Positions 12,081 through 23,473 are shown, counted from the first letter of the stretch. The stretch: DNA of 64,000 nt from Lycium barbarum (GCF_019175385.1 NC_083339.1:84494120-84558119), one strand, 5' to 3'. Translations and numbers: made by a program. The notes: generated by a model from the sequence alone, not told the origin.

Positions 12081-12116
12081 AACATTCGAGGACGAATGTT
12101 CTAAAGGGGGGGAGGA
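12081..12116 (+). promoter_or_regulatory. Hairpin plus polypurine tract of element 2
   Basis: Perfect 8-bp palindromic stem AACATTCG/CGAATGTT with loop AGGA (12081-12100), then an A/G tract to 12116 that abuts the 3' LTR. Same arrangement as at 2210-2246. Confidence 0.88.
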
Positions 12117-14998
12117 TGTTATATCCCGTATTTTTGCATATTCGGAAAATTCAAAATAATTTTGACTTGTAAGAAATAAGGCCATAATATGATTTTTCTT
12201 TAAAATATGTGTTGTTTATGAAAAATGTTGATGTGGAAATATGGAGGAAGGTCAAGGGAAAAATGGGGAATTTTAGAAATTAGTTTCGGGAATTACAAAA
12301 TAAGACCGATAACAAATTGGGCTTAAAAGAAATGAAAAAAAAAACAAAGAGGCCCATTATAGTAGGTGGCCGGCCATGACTAGGAAAAGAGGCCCAAGCC
12401 CATAACAAATTAGACCCATGTATTAAAAAGGAAGAAACGGGCCACAACTAGATCATTCATTAGAAGCTTCAAGAAAAAAAAAAGAGAACAGCAAGAAGGG
12501 CCTATTCGGCCAAGACAAGGGAAAAGGAAACAAAATTTTGCCCATCAATCTTTGATCCAAAAATCCCAATTTTCTAGTATTCTTACTAAGCTCGAGACCC
12601 TCTTCAACGTGGTATAATTTTTGAGGCAAGAAAGTACTTTTGTTGGCAAGTGGAAATTCTTGAAAAAGGTAAAGATTCTACTCTTTTTGTCTTGGAAGAA
12701 TTATATATATATATTGTAGTATATGGAAATGAATGTAAAGTATAAAATTTTTGTGTTGTGGGTGTTTGGGTGTGTGGCCGTGTGTGGGTATAGTGAAGGG
12801 GGGGGGGGGGGGGGGAGAAGGAAATTTATTTAGTATGCTAGATTATGTTGTTGTGGCTTTGTGATGTAAATGGAAGAATAAGAGTTCAAGTTGGCATGAA
12901 AATTGGTTGTTAAGTTGTTGTAGGAAATTATGTGATTTTAGTATATATTTATGTAATTATGGGAATGGAATTGTTAAGGTGCAAATTGTTGTTGTTGTTG
13001 ATGAAATTGGAAGATAACAATGTGTTGTGACTGTTCGTGTCGAAGATTGGAGGTTTCGGGTGAAGTATGGTTTTGGCGGGATTGTTGAATATTTTGTAGA
13101 ATTGTATGAAATGCTTTTGAATTGTATTTGAATGATCTTGAATTAGTAGTTAATATGTAAGTGTAGATATCGACTTGAAAAATTCGTAGTTGAATTGAAT
13201 TATGATGAATATGTAGAAAGGAATATTACTAGTGTTGGAATGCGTTTTAAATTGCTTTTTGATGTTATTGGTATGGTTGTTGGTATTGTTGGTATAGTTG
13301 TTGATGAATTTGGCCGAGTTGTATTCTCGGGGATGTTGAATTTACAGGGTAGATGCTGCCGAAATTTTTGTAGACAAGTACTAGTTAGAATTGAATTTCT
13401 AAGTACTTGTAGTTAATGTTTGGTAATTGATAACGTTATTGTAGATCTTGGAGAGCCTGAGACATGAGTCGGGATTTGTTTAGCGAGTGATCGAAATTTG
13501 TTAGCGACCGATTGAGGTATGTAAAACCTACCTTTCTTTCTTTTGGCATGACCTTTATGATATGGACGAATGACATATGTGTGTGCTTCTGAAGAAAATT
13601 CTATTCTTAAGAGCCACTAGGATGGCCGACGTCTTTGACCTCCATAAGCTGTTCCATATGGTTTGCTACGCATTTATGATGTTCGAAAGATTCTAGTTGG
13701 TATACATCCGAATGATGTCCGAAAAATATTTGATATGGCTAAAGTTTTGGATACATGTATTTTGATAGGTACATATGATTCTAAAACCCCATTTGATTTG
13801 CTCCTTAGCGATAGTTGAAAGTTCCCTAATATGATTGCTACTTAAAATTTCCAAAAAGGAGCTTCTGAAATGCTTTTAGAAAGTTCTGTACTTCAAACGT
13901 TTGTAACTTTCGCATACTAACTCCGATTAACCCGAAACTGATTTCTCAGCCTTTGAATGTTGTAAATATATTTGCCCATCGAGTTTTGATTTTTTTTTAT
14001 GTATTATTATGCATATGGTTTCCTCACTACTCCGCTCGTGCATACTATTATGATATCGTTCGCCGGATCCCGGGCCGGTTTTGTGATCGTGCGCACTATG
14101 TCATATTCGGCAGTATGATGTGTTACGGTTCCCGAGACCTCGCCATAAGGCCGGGTACCGCTTGTATACGGAGTTATGATTTGATATAGCATATGATATG
14201 TTCTGGTGTTGAGATATGTTATGATGATACGATATGTTCGGAGACATGAAACCTTCTGGAGTATGATGTGTTGTGGCGTCCACCTTCCCGAGCCCTATGG
14301 ATGATTTTTATTTGCATTATATATATATATATATATTCAGCACAGGTTTTTACATACTCATCCTGTATCCATTTTCTGTACTCGTCACTTCAGTTATGAT
14401 TCGAATTTCTATATTTCATGCTTTGCATACTCAGTACATATTTCGTACTGACCCCTTTCTTCGGGGGCTGCGTTTCGTGCCAGCAGGTACGGACATTCGT
14501 TTTGGTGATCCTCCAGTATAGGATACATATTCTGGCACTTGGATTACTCTTTTTGATCCGGAGCTCGTATTTTTGGTACATATCCTCTGTTATACATATT
14601 CTGTATATATGACTATTTGGGTACGGCAGGGCCCTGTCCCGTCATATGTTTCTGTCATGGTTTGTAGAGGCCTGTAGTCATACATGTGGGTCATGGGTCT
14701 TGTTTGATCGTTTATGTATGCGATTTGTGCCTTAAGCGGTCCCGTTTGCTATTATGGCCACAACGGCCCATATGTTTGTATATATGTGTATAGCTGGGCG
14801 ATGTATATTCCGCCAGCCTACCAGATTTGATATGATGTTTCTGTACGGGCAACCGCTTAAGATGTAATTGTTTCCAGTATCTGCTTAAAATAACGTATGT
14901 TAAGTTTGACTAAGTCTTGATATGTCGATCCGATACGTAAGTCTGTTTGGGTGTCCAAATAGGGCACCAGTCGCGGCCCACGGGGCTGGGTCGTGACA
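12117..14998 (+). repeat. 3' LTR of element 2
   Basis: 2882 bp, same ends as the 5' LTR. Differences from it include a short TA run, a G homopolymer of about 19 at 12797-12816, and loss of about 16 bp near 14275. Triple stem-loop at 14432-14486. Confidence 0.94.
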
Positions 14999-15420
14999 GA
15001 TATAGTGATGTGATTATGGCGCCAAGGATGACTTTATTCACCAAGTCCATCATTAGAGGGCCGGGACACGTATATGTATACATGATGATGAAATTACTTT
15101 ATTCACCGAGTCCCTCTCTAGAGGGCCGGGACACGTTATATGTATATACATGCAGAGGCGGATCAGACAGAAACGTAATCGGGTCCAGAAGTACAGAGGC
15201 ATAATAGACAGATCTGTGTTCAGAGTTAGACGTACAGAGACGTACCAGACAGATTCGTGATCAGAGTCAGACATACAGAGATGTATTAGACGGATTCGTA
15301 TTCAGAGTCAATCGTACAGAAGTATATCGGACAGAAGCGTAATAGGTAGAACCTCATCAGAGTCAGAAGTGCAGAAGTATAACAGAGAGAGTTTTGATTA
15401 GCATCAGACCACTCCTATTA
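14999..15420 (+). repeat. 3' LTR of element 1, right part, grading into tandem repeat
   Basis: Begins with the second GATAT target duplication and continues the sequence style of 3780-4001. Two more CACC[GA]AGTCC ... GGGCCGGGACACG boxes occur near 15040-15070 and 15100-15135, then the 41-bp repeats. I cannot find the usual triple stem-loop or LTR end, so element 1 is probably truncated near here. Confidence 0.65.
15187..15364. repeat. 41-bp minisatellite
   Basis: Three consecutive 41-bp units (15187-15227, 15228-15268, 15269-15309) with core ACAGAG-x-x-GTA and an end CAGAGT[CT], then a 55-bp variant to 15364 and a partial unit. Copies differ by several bases each. Confidence 0.85.
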
Positions 15421-16054
15421 AGGCTCCAGTGACTTCCGAAAATTTCCCTTTGTCGACATTTCATTGTTCACCCTGACAATTGTACCACGGATTATCTCGT
15501 CGAAACCTGTTCACTCATTCATAAACTTGTTCGTCAAATTGTCATACAAATCGTCTTACGTGTCGCTTATCGACTCTTTCGAAAGTTTTGCTTAATCACA
15601 TCTCTTATCTTTCATCTTTCCTACTATCCATGCTCATTTTCTTTTTCAGATATCGTCGCACTAGACTAAGTTGTAAGCTAATCGGGGTTTTTCTATTCTT
15701 TGACAACATTCGTGTCCTCACCTCCGCTTCGTTTCGTGTATTCGGTTTAGTAAAACCTTTCGTCTATCACAACATTAGTCGCCGGGACTCGGCTCTTGAT
15801 CCATATGATCACCAGACGAAAATCATGCACATACATATACATTTACTAATATCTTATTTGCGAACGTCTCCGACCGTTATTCAAATTCGCTCAATTTCCC
15901 GAGCGGTATTGCGCTTTTTCTTTTCGCCCATTTAGTCCACCTCGGTCTGCGCGACTCCTGTAAGGGTACTAGCTATTCCACACATTCTCTTTTCCGTTAG
16001 GTTACGCCAAATTTCCATTTACATCTTATATTTACAGTTGTGAAAATTTTGGTA
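15421..16054. other. Unassigned non-coding stretch
   Basis: Pyrimidine-rich on the plus strand. It has an ORF (15588-15935) with no recognisable motif and skewed composition, which I do not call a gene. The segment may belong to the same repeat as the 5S-derived piece that follows. Confidence 0.4.
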
Positions 16055-16160
16055 TCCTTCCCAGGGGGTCACCCATCCCAGAATTGCCCTAGCCTTAGCA
16101 CGCTTAACCTCGAAACTTTCATGCGTTTGGACGCATTAGGGCTAGTATAATTTCGTCGAC
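16055..16160 (-). pseudogene. 5S rRNA-derived segment (not a functional 5S gene)
   Basis: Read on the minus strand, about 100 bases align with plant 5S rRNA. The most conserved part is GGTTAAGCGTGCT, followed by GGGATGGGTGACCCCCTGGG, which spans the internal control region (box C) of 5S. The 5' third (ATTATACTAGCCCTAATGCG) matches more weakly, and bases corresponding to the middle GATCCCATCAGAACTCC are changed. 5S-derived sequences are known in the LTRs of Cassandra TRIM elements and in SINE3-type elements, so a retroelement origin is likely. Flanks to about 16270 include a GTGGGACCCAC box. The exact family is undetermined. Confidence 0.8.
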
Positions 16161-16270
16161 TGCCCCGCACGACCTTCGTCACGTAATTTAGGGCAGATCG
16201 GGATCTTAGTAAATTTTCGGAAAATTCTCATAGTGGGTCCCACCCTGGGCTAAACCATACAATTATCATA

Positions 16271-16387
16271 TCGCCCTTCCGAATCCTCAATGTCAATCAA
16301 GTTAACAATTACCTTACTCTTACTAATACCAAGAAGAAGAAAATCACATAATGCAATAAAGTATAGACCCATCCATAGACATATCCC
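16271..16387 (-). pseudogene. Element A decayed protease start
   Basis: After the gag ORF ends in a T-rich run, the minus-strand sequence still resembles the protease of element 2 (GGTCTATACTTTAT for GGTTCTACTTTATC, then a diverged ATTAGTAAGAGTAAG), but no frame is open. Homology becomes doubtful by 16271. Confidence 0.45.
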
Positions 16388-17845
16388 TCAAGAAAAAAAA
16401 ATCACTAACATACCTGGGTGTGCACTTGAAGACGCTCCTGGGTCCTCCCGGCCGGTCAAAGCAAATACGCGGTTCGAAGGACCGCTGTAACCAGAAGCTG
16501 CACCTCGACCTCTGCCATGACTCGCTGGTGCTGGTGCTCCTCGCCCTGTGGGGCGTATGGCTGCCGAAGGAGAAGATGAGCCAGTAACGGACCCAGTAGG
16601 CTGGACTGAGCCTGAACCACCCTTATGCGGGCACTCTCTCACAGAATGATCTGGGCTGCCACAAAAATAACAAGCGCCTGTAGCGCGATAACACTCCCCC
16701 GGGTGGAACCTCCCGCAGTAGGAGCACGGAGGCATGGGTGGCCTCGACTGACCGGGACCTCTGCTCGCCTGTGAGTCTGGAACTCTGGAGCTCTGGCCCA
16801 AAAACTGTGGGGGTGTGCTGTGTGCTGGTTGGGACGAATACCTGTTACCCTGCCGCTGAGAAAACCCACTCTGAAACTCCCTCGAATACCCAGCCGATCT
16901 GGCTCTCTTAGGCTGGCTCCTGTCGTGGCCCCTATCAGGCCGACGTTCCCTACGTCGGTCCTCCATGCCCTGGGCGTGCGCCTGTACCCGGGAAACATGC
17001 ATCCCTGGCTGAGAAGCCACCGCCAGGCAACTATCAATCAAATAAGGGTCCAGCCCCATCACGTACCGGTGCACCCTGTCGGCCATCTCAGCTACTATAG
17101 CGGGTGCATACCTAGCCAGTGAGTCAAACTCTAGGCTATACTCTCGAACGCTTCTACCGTTCTGTCTCAGGTTCAAGAATCGATCAACCCTAGCTCTCCG
17201 CAGCTCTGGAGGTAGAAAATGATCAAGAAAGGCCTTGGTAAACTCGGACCATACTGCAGGGGGAGCATCGTCACCCCTGGATAGCTGCCAGGACTCATAC
17301 CAGTTCGCCGCTACCTCATATAACCGATACGAAGCCAACTCGACGGACTCAGTCGGCGAAGCCTTAATCAACCGTATCATGCTCTCTATCTTCCTGACAA
17401 ACTCCTGGGGGTCCTCTTCGGGTTTTATCCCGGAGAACTCTGGAGGATTACATGTCAAGAACTCACGAGCCCTGGAGCTTTCATATCTGTCCGCACGACC
17501 ACCCCCAAATCCATGCCTGCGAACCTGCTCTGTCATCAGTGTGGTCAATAACTGAACCGCATCTCGCATGGCCCTGTCCTCCGCCCCTGGCTGTGGAGCT
17601 GGAGGCTCGGGCACTGGAACCCCGGGAGCTCGCGGTGGAGCCGCCCTCTGATCAGCAGCTGTTGCTGCTCCAATCTCCTCTGATAAGGGCGGTGTAACAG
17701 AACCGGCTGACAGGGGCTCATCCTCAAGTACCGGCCGCACACTGGCCCTGGTAACTCTCTGGGCCCGGCTGATCTCTCCTACCTCCACCCCCGCTTTGCC
17801 CTTCTGGGCAGCTGTCGCTTTCTTCGGAGGCATCGCTGAAAACAT
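16388..17845 (-). CDS. Element A gag polyprotein, open over 485 codons
   Basis: Starts MFSAMPPKKATAAQKGK; ATG 17845 opens the frame, and the second ATG (17830) matches the start seen in relatives. It has a Pro/Ala-rich N-terminal region (residues 40-95), then capsid with FLTCNPPEFSGIKPEEDP (about 130-150), WYESWQLSRGD (about 183), FLPPELRRARVDRFL and SLARYAPAIVAEMADRVHRYVMGLD (about 245-270). An Arg/Gln/Ser-rich linker and the zinc-knuckle region ([33 protein letters not shown], about 385-415) follow, then a Gly/Arg-rich tail. No internal stop. It ends in unrelated FFS where protease should begin, so only gag is intact. Whether it is expressed is unknown; it lies directly behind its own 5' LTR and leader. 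The capsid part duplicated at 32001-32327 is cut short. Confidence 0.85.
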   Translation of the reverse strand: MFSAMPPKKATAAQKGKAGVEVGEISRAQRVTRASVRPVLEDEPLSAGSVTPPLSEEIGAATAADQRAAPPRAPGVPVPEPPAPQPGAEDRAMRDAVQLLTTLMTEQVRRHGFGGGRADRYESSRAREFLTCNPPEFSGIKPEEDPQEFVRKIESMIRLIKASPTESVELASYRLYEVAANWYESWQLSRGDDAPPAVWSEFTKAFLDHFLPPELRRARVDRFLNLRQNGRSVREYSLEFDSLARYAPAIVAEMADRVHRYVMGLDPYLIDSCLAVASQPGMHVSRVQAHAQGMEDRRRERRPDRGHDRSQPKRARSAGYSREFQSGFSQRQGNRYSSQPAHSTPPQFLGQSSRVPDSQASRGPGQSRPPMPPCSYCGRFHPGECYRATGACYFCGSPDHSVRECPHKGGSGSVQPTGSVTGSSSPSAAIRPTGRGAPAPASHGRGRGAASGYSGPSNRVFALTGREDPGASSSAHPGMLVIFFS

Positions 17846-18001
17846 AACAATTCGTTAGGAGGGGATCATCCTACTAACTAAGATCCAAAGAAGGGTAACA
17901 TCCTAGATGCCCTGTAGCCTCCTGTTTATAGATGTGGTGCACAACACACCGATAAACAAGACTCTACTAGACACGGCCTGTAGACATTCCGAGGACTAAC
18001 C

Positions 18002-18013
18002 GCTCTGATACCA
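18002..18013 (-). promoter_or_regulatory. Primer-binding site of element A
   Basis: TGGTATCAGAGC on the minus strand, 4 nt from the 5' LTR end; complementary to initiator tRNA-Met. Confidence 0.92.
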
Positions 18014-18017
18014 CTTC

Positions 18018-21000
18018 TGTCACGACCCAACCCGTGGGCCGCGACTGGTATCCTAACTGGATACCCATACGTACCTACCTACCAGAATTGGCGCATCAGA
18101 CAGATAATTCACACTAGCTGTATACAAACTTAAGCCAATACAAATGCAGCGCGCGCTATAACGTACACATATCCGAACATACTGAAATTTCATATAAGCC
18201 GATGAGGCTAACATAACGGACAGAGTCACAAAATCGTACGTACCTACCCGAATCATAGCAACCCGTAACCCACATACATATCTACAGGCCTCTAACAGAC
18301 ATACAGAATCATATGACGGGACAGGGCCCCGCCGTACCCAGAATTTCCATAGTTCAGAATGTACAGATGTCAGAAGATATATACCAAAAGTACACGCTCC
18401 GGATTAAATGAGCTCTCCAAAATAGCAGGATCTGAGCCCTAGACTGGCGGCGTATCACCGGGTGCGTCTGTACCTGCGGGCATGTAACGCAGCCCCCGAA
18501 GAACCGGGGGTCAATACGAAAAATGTACCGAGTTTGTAAAGCGATAATATAACAACATAATCATAGTCTGAATCAGAAACACAGAAATATAGCGGACAGA
18601 ATCATAATCCAAACGGACGGGCAGAAATGTACCGGACAGAATCATAACCCAGACGGACAGACAGAATCATAATCCAGACGGACAGACAGAATTATAGTCC
18701 AGACGGACAGACAGAATCATAGTCCAGACGAACAGACAGAATCATAATCCATGCGGACAGACAGAAGTATGATCCAAACGGACGGACAGAATCATGCATG
18801 CAGAGTCATACAGAGTCATGTGCTTATATAAATGCTGACAGCACCTACATACATACATACAGATCCCGACCCTCTCATGAGGGGCGCGGTAACAGAACCC
18901 GGCCCTCTTAGTACGGGACGCGGTGGACAGATAGAATCAGATCATATGCCATCCTGGCCGCCATCCCCATACACAAATCATAATATCATTCAGATATAAA
19001 CAGATCCCGGCCCGCACACCGAGGGACGCGGTGAACAATGCAGAGGAATATGCACGATAACAGAACCTGGTCCGGGCGCAGTGGAGGAAGCGTTGAGGCA
19101 TCCATGAACAGATTAATGAGAAACCACATACATACAGATCATCATACAGACTCAATGGAACTGAAATAGGCCAAATGGCAGGTCGAATCAAAGTATCCGG
19201 ACAGTATTTAGAATACCCGCCTATATATCACTTGGGAAGGCACGACAGATTATTACCAGAATAAGACTTTCAGATGTCAAAATCATTTTGTAAGATTCAT
19301 AGAAAAATATAGTCATATCATGATTAGAATGTTAATCCAGATGTTGTCTGAGAAAATCGGACAGAAACAAAGTAGTTAAAGTTATACAGAAAGTATCGGG
19401 CCTTGTGGGCCCACCTCGGACCAACCCGAGGAGGCGTACGTAAATTACAGATAGTAGACCTTATGAGGTCGTCCATAATCATTTGGAAGTATTCCGACTC
19501 CGTTTAGGAAAATTGCATACTTAAAGCTCACTTTGAAGACAAGTTATAAGGAAATGGATTCAATCTTACTGAAGGAATTGGAGCGGATTTCCTTCTCGAA
19601 TTCCGAGCAACGGAGTCGTATTTAAGGCTCGCGGCCGAGCCTATTATGTTCAGAACATGCCTAAGAATGAAGGGGTAGGCTTTACATACCTCAATTGCGC
19701 CTTATGCTCGCTTGGCTTCAATTCCAATTTCGTCCAGAATCTAAAAATGGTCAAGTTTGCCAAATGTCAAATTCAAGCTTTTCAAGAATCCAAACTTATT
19801 ACATACTTGCCTACCGAAATTTCGGCAGCATTTCCCCTATATATTTAACATCCCCGAGACTTAGCTAGGCTTAATATATCAACACAGCACCCAACAACAA
19901 CATCAATAACAACAACAAGTATTACAAAATATGCAATATGGCATTACTAGCCATCTTTCCGACATAACACAATATCTTTCATTCCGACCTTACACTTCCC
20001 AACCAATCTTACCATTTTCATATTCATCACTTATCAAGGTCATTACAACGTGATTCAAAGACATATCATATCGTTTTCACCAAATATACCTAAGGTATAC
20101 ACAATATACAAGCTTCCTACCAATGGCATAATTCATCCACAATTTCCAATCTTTTAGCAAACATGTTCATGACATACTTCTATCTTCCAACTTCATCAAC
20201 GATAATCATAATTTGCCTCTTACTCTTTCATTTCCACATTTACATAAGTTACAATAAACTTGCATAATTTCCTACAACAACTTAACAACTATTTTTCCAT
20301 AACAAGAACCATTATTCTTTCATTCACTTCAGAATAACACAATTAACCTACTAGAGAAATTTAGTTCATCTTCCCTCATTAACATGGTACCACACGGCCA
20401 TATTCTATATTTTCCAACTTCCACCAATTCATTCAACTTTCATTTCCAATACAATTTCTACTATAACCATAACTAGATTACAATACAAAATTCAACACAT
20501 CTCAACTACACCATCATACACACACACGGCCATACACACACATTCACAACACACAAAATTTTCATGCTTTTCATTCATTCCCACATACTACAACATATAT
20601 ACATATATCCATGGTTTAAAAATGGTAAAATTCTTACCTTTTCTCAACTCTTCCACTTGCCACAAATGGTAGTTTATTGCCAAAATAATTATATCACCTT
20701 GAAGAGAATCTTGAGCTTAGTAGAAATTCCAAAAGAGATGGATTTTTGAACCAAGAATCAAGCTCCAAGATTTTTTTTTTCTTTTTCTCTTTCTCTTTCT
20801 CTTTGGCCGTGAGCATTTTTCTTTTTTCCTCTCAATTTTTCTTTTGATTTCTTGAATGTTCTAAGGATATGGATGACTATATATTGTCACATGGAAATTA
20901 ATTAATTTCCATGGACTTGGGCCATGTATGGCCGGTTGGGCCTCCCATTTTGGGCCTCACTTTCTTATTATTTTGTGAGCCCAAATTGATGGCTTAATCT

Positions 21001-21179
21001 TGTAATTCATTAAGCAAGTTTCCAAAATTCCAATTTTTCCCTTGGCCTCCTTTCGTAATTTCACACCAATACATTCATAGCCGACACATTCATACCAAGT
21101 AAGGTCCAAATATGGCCTCATTCATTACAAGTCAAGTTATCTCGAATTTTTCGAATATGCAAAAATGCCGGATGTAACA
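18018..21179 (-). repeat. 5' LTR of element A copy 1
   Basis: 3162 bp; on its own strand it starts TGTTACATCCGGC and ends GGGTCGTGACA. It contains CCGAAATTTCGG (19813-19824), the GGTATGTAAAG-type box near 19680, GAGGGCCGGG boxes near 18870-18920, a 25-bp tandem array, the triple stem-loop (18474-18530) and the GGGGCCCTGTCCC box near 18325. Confidence 0.92.
18597..18795. repeat. 25-bp tandem array in LTR A
   Basis: About seven units of ACAGAATCATAATCCAGACG plus GACAG, some degenerate. The array in copy 2 (33118-33300) has one extra unit. Confidence 0.9.
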
Positions 21180-22539
21180 GATACCATGCATGCTTAACCT
21201 TTTAAAGAAAACATTTTTCTTGCATGTATACACAAAAATAGTAATGCTGCGGAACATGCAGCCCGATCCAAAAGTATATCATGTTGTCACGGAATGAACG
21301 ACCCGATCCGTAAATATATTATATAACAGTGCCGAGGAACGAATGGCCCGATCCATACCCATATATCCCACGTCCGGGACGATAGTATATTATACCAACT
21401 GATAAGGTGGCTATGCGTATATAACGCCTCGCCCTTTTCCCATATCCCCAATGTACGTATATATATATCATATACATATATAATATAAGTAGCATGCATG
21501 AGAGCCCAAATAAAAGCTAAGACGGTATCGGAGTGACGTAAGGTCGGTAACCTCCGATTTATTATTATGGAACAATCATACTCGCTATACCTCACCTCGA
21601 AAGAACAATTCATAAGATGAGATCAAAAACAATGAGCAATTCAAGGAAATCATGGAATAAACTCAATAGGCTCATCATAGCATTTAAAATCATAAGCTTT
21701 GAAATTTCTAGAAATGGGATCATCATCATCATCGTCATCATTATCATCTTGAAAACATAATCATCTTTAGCGTCATAGTAAACTTTAAGAATCATGAATC
21801 TCGAACTTGTGGGAAAAAGAACATCATGGAAAATATATATAAGTTCGCAAGAAAAGAGTCATCATTGTCATCATCATAAAAACCTTGGGAATTATGAACT
21901 TCTAGCTTTTCCGGACAAGGATGTCATGTAAGACATATATGGAATCGTAACGTAGGAGTCATGCCTTTTGAAAGAAAGAGTCTAGCCTTAACATACATTT
22001 CGGTCTCCTTAGCGATTCAACGTTTATCCTTCCAAGCTCTTAAATTTACATATAAATCATTCGCACTATGGTTGGGCTCACTATCATATACTCATCCTAA
22101 GTCTTAGATCTAATCACGCTGGGTTGTTCCTTGGTCCTCTACGCATTCGCGCTACTCCCTGGCGCGTTCGTGCAGACCACTTTTCCTAACCTGCCAACCC
22201 GACTTTTAACGTCCATATCTCATCACTCTGATACTATATCGACGAGCAACTTGTTGCGTTGAAAAGTAGACTTCATGAACTTCACTTTAGGCTTTTGCTT
22301 TGCCTAAAAAATCCTCGTATACCAAAAGATATCCTCTCTCCAAGTAGAGTCAAAATTACCCCTCCTAGTTTCCCCGAAGACCAACAGGCTTGCTTTCCCT
22401 TAATTCACTTGCTCTTCGATCTTCCCATAGCTTATTATATGAACTAAACCTTCATACCCATAGGATAAACGCAAATAGCTTCATATGCCTCCTGAAAGGT
22501 AGATCGAATCTCAACATACAAACTACGGGGTGTAACAGA
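21180..22539 (-). repeat. LTR fragment G, 5' portion only
   Basis: On the minus strand it starts TGTTACACCCCGTAG at 22539 and runs to 21180, where LTR A begins. It has GGATCGGGC ... GTTCC hairpin repeats near 21250-21350 like those in LTR C, and a (GAT)n run near 21720. The 3' half of this LTR is not found nearby. It lies inside or against LTR B. Confidence 0.7.
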
Positions 22540-22574
22540 TGTAGTGAAAATGATGACGATAATGATGATGCTTA

Positions 22575-22656
<82 letters not shown>

Positions 22657-23470
22657 TTGTAATACCGAGTCCCTTTGGGGGGGTATACTTCACACCGAGT
22701 CCTATATGGCCGGGTATGATATCTATTGCGCGCACACCACTGCAGTTGGGTATGAATAATACTGAGTCCTATTAAGGTCGGGTATGTTACACACCGAGTC
22801 CTATTAAGGCCGGGTATGTCATAATGATGATGCTAAGTATATATGTATGGAAAGTCTTCTTCAAGGAAAAAGGGTAAGTAAATGTGATGAACACCTCAAT
22901 AGGTACTAATGACTCTCCTATCTCATGTTATCATCCTACTTTTATTATGTTATTACCTATGCTTTACATACTCAGTACATTATTAGTACTGACGTCCTTT
23001 TGTTTGTGAACGCTGCGTCATGCCCGCCGGTGGACAGGGAGGCAGACTTGATCCTTAGGTTGCTTTATTGAGAGATCATCTAGCAGAGCTCCATTTGACT
23101 CAGAGTTGTAGCCATTGGTACTATTCTTTTGTGCATATATATGGGCATGGCGGGGTCATGTCCCATCCTTATGATGTTACATACTCTTCCTAGAGGCTCA
23201 TAGACAGTTATGTATAGTTAGATGTCTTTTAGCCTTGTCGATTCATATTTTGTATATCATTTTTTTAGCCTCGTCGGCTTGTGTATGTGTATGTGGGCAT
23301 AGTTGATGATGTTGATATAAAAGTGCCTTAGCTCGATGGAAATTATATTATTGGTACATAGGATTGCAAGTTAGCCATGTGGCTCACCTAAATGTGATTG
23401 TGGGAGTATGATGAGAGGTGCCTAGTGGATTACCTCTGGGTGCCCGTCATGGCCCTCTGGTTCGTTACCA
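22540..23470 (+). repeat. LTR B, right part, copy 1
   Basis: Contains a long TA run, five related CCGAGTCC ... GGTCGGGTATG boxes (22664-22820), the triple stem-loop region (22973-23029), GGCGGGGTCATGTCCC, and ends TCGTTACCA before the primer-binding site. Its left end is lost against LTR G. It lacks GGGT at the end compared with copy 2. Confidence 0.8.
22576..22652. repeat. (TA)n microsatellite
   Basis: About 77 bases of TA inside LTR B. The duplicate lacks it because the duplicate starts further right. Confidence 0.97.
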
Positions 23471-23473
23471 AAA

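Larger units (their letters stand above)
4002..14998 (+). mobile_element. Element 2: full-length Tekay/Del-type Ty3/gypsy retrotransposon, non-functional
   Basis: A structurally complete element of 10,997 bp: 5' LTR 4002-6959, primer-binding site, gag, pol, hairpin with polypurine tract, 3' LTR 12117-14998. Both LTRs start TGTTATATCC and end GGGTCGTGACA. The 5-bp target duplication GATAT is present on both sides (3997-4001 and 14999-15003), and removing the element rejoins the LTR of element 1. The two LTRs are closely similar by eye, apart from a long TA run in the 5' copy, a longer G run in the 3' copy and small indels near 6180-6260/14240-14290. The insertion is therefore younger than element 1. 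Gag and pol carry several stops and frameshifts, so the copy is dead on its own. Confidence 0.95.
16271..21179 (-). mobile_element. Element A copy 1: truncated gypsy element (5' LTR, leader, gag, start of pol)
   Basis: On the minus strand: 5' LTR 21179-18018, primer-binding site, leader, gag 17845-16388, and a decayed protease stretch that fades by about 16271. Everything downstream (RT onward and the 3' LTR) is missing. The right edge is clean: the LTR start TGTTACATCC lies next to GATAC and cuts into LTR fragment G. No left target duplication can be checked. Confidence 0.85.

Noticed and set aside
15588..15935. 115-codon ORF
   Set aside because: No recognisable motif and biased composition, in a repeat-rich gap; not enough for a gene call.
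16055..16160. Functional 5S rRNA gene
   Set aside because: The 5' and middle parts diverge from 5S and there is no array; treated as a derived fragment.
16388..16440. AG|GTATGT at the end of element A gag as a splice donor
   Set aside because: Relatives have the homologous ACAGGTACATT as plain coding sequence for T-G-T-L; the frame is lost in a T run instead.
22390..22759. ORFs with Tyr-Ile repeats (also 3779-3970)
   Set aside because: These are translations of the TA microsatellites.
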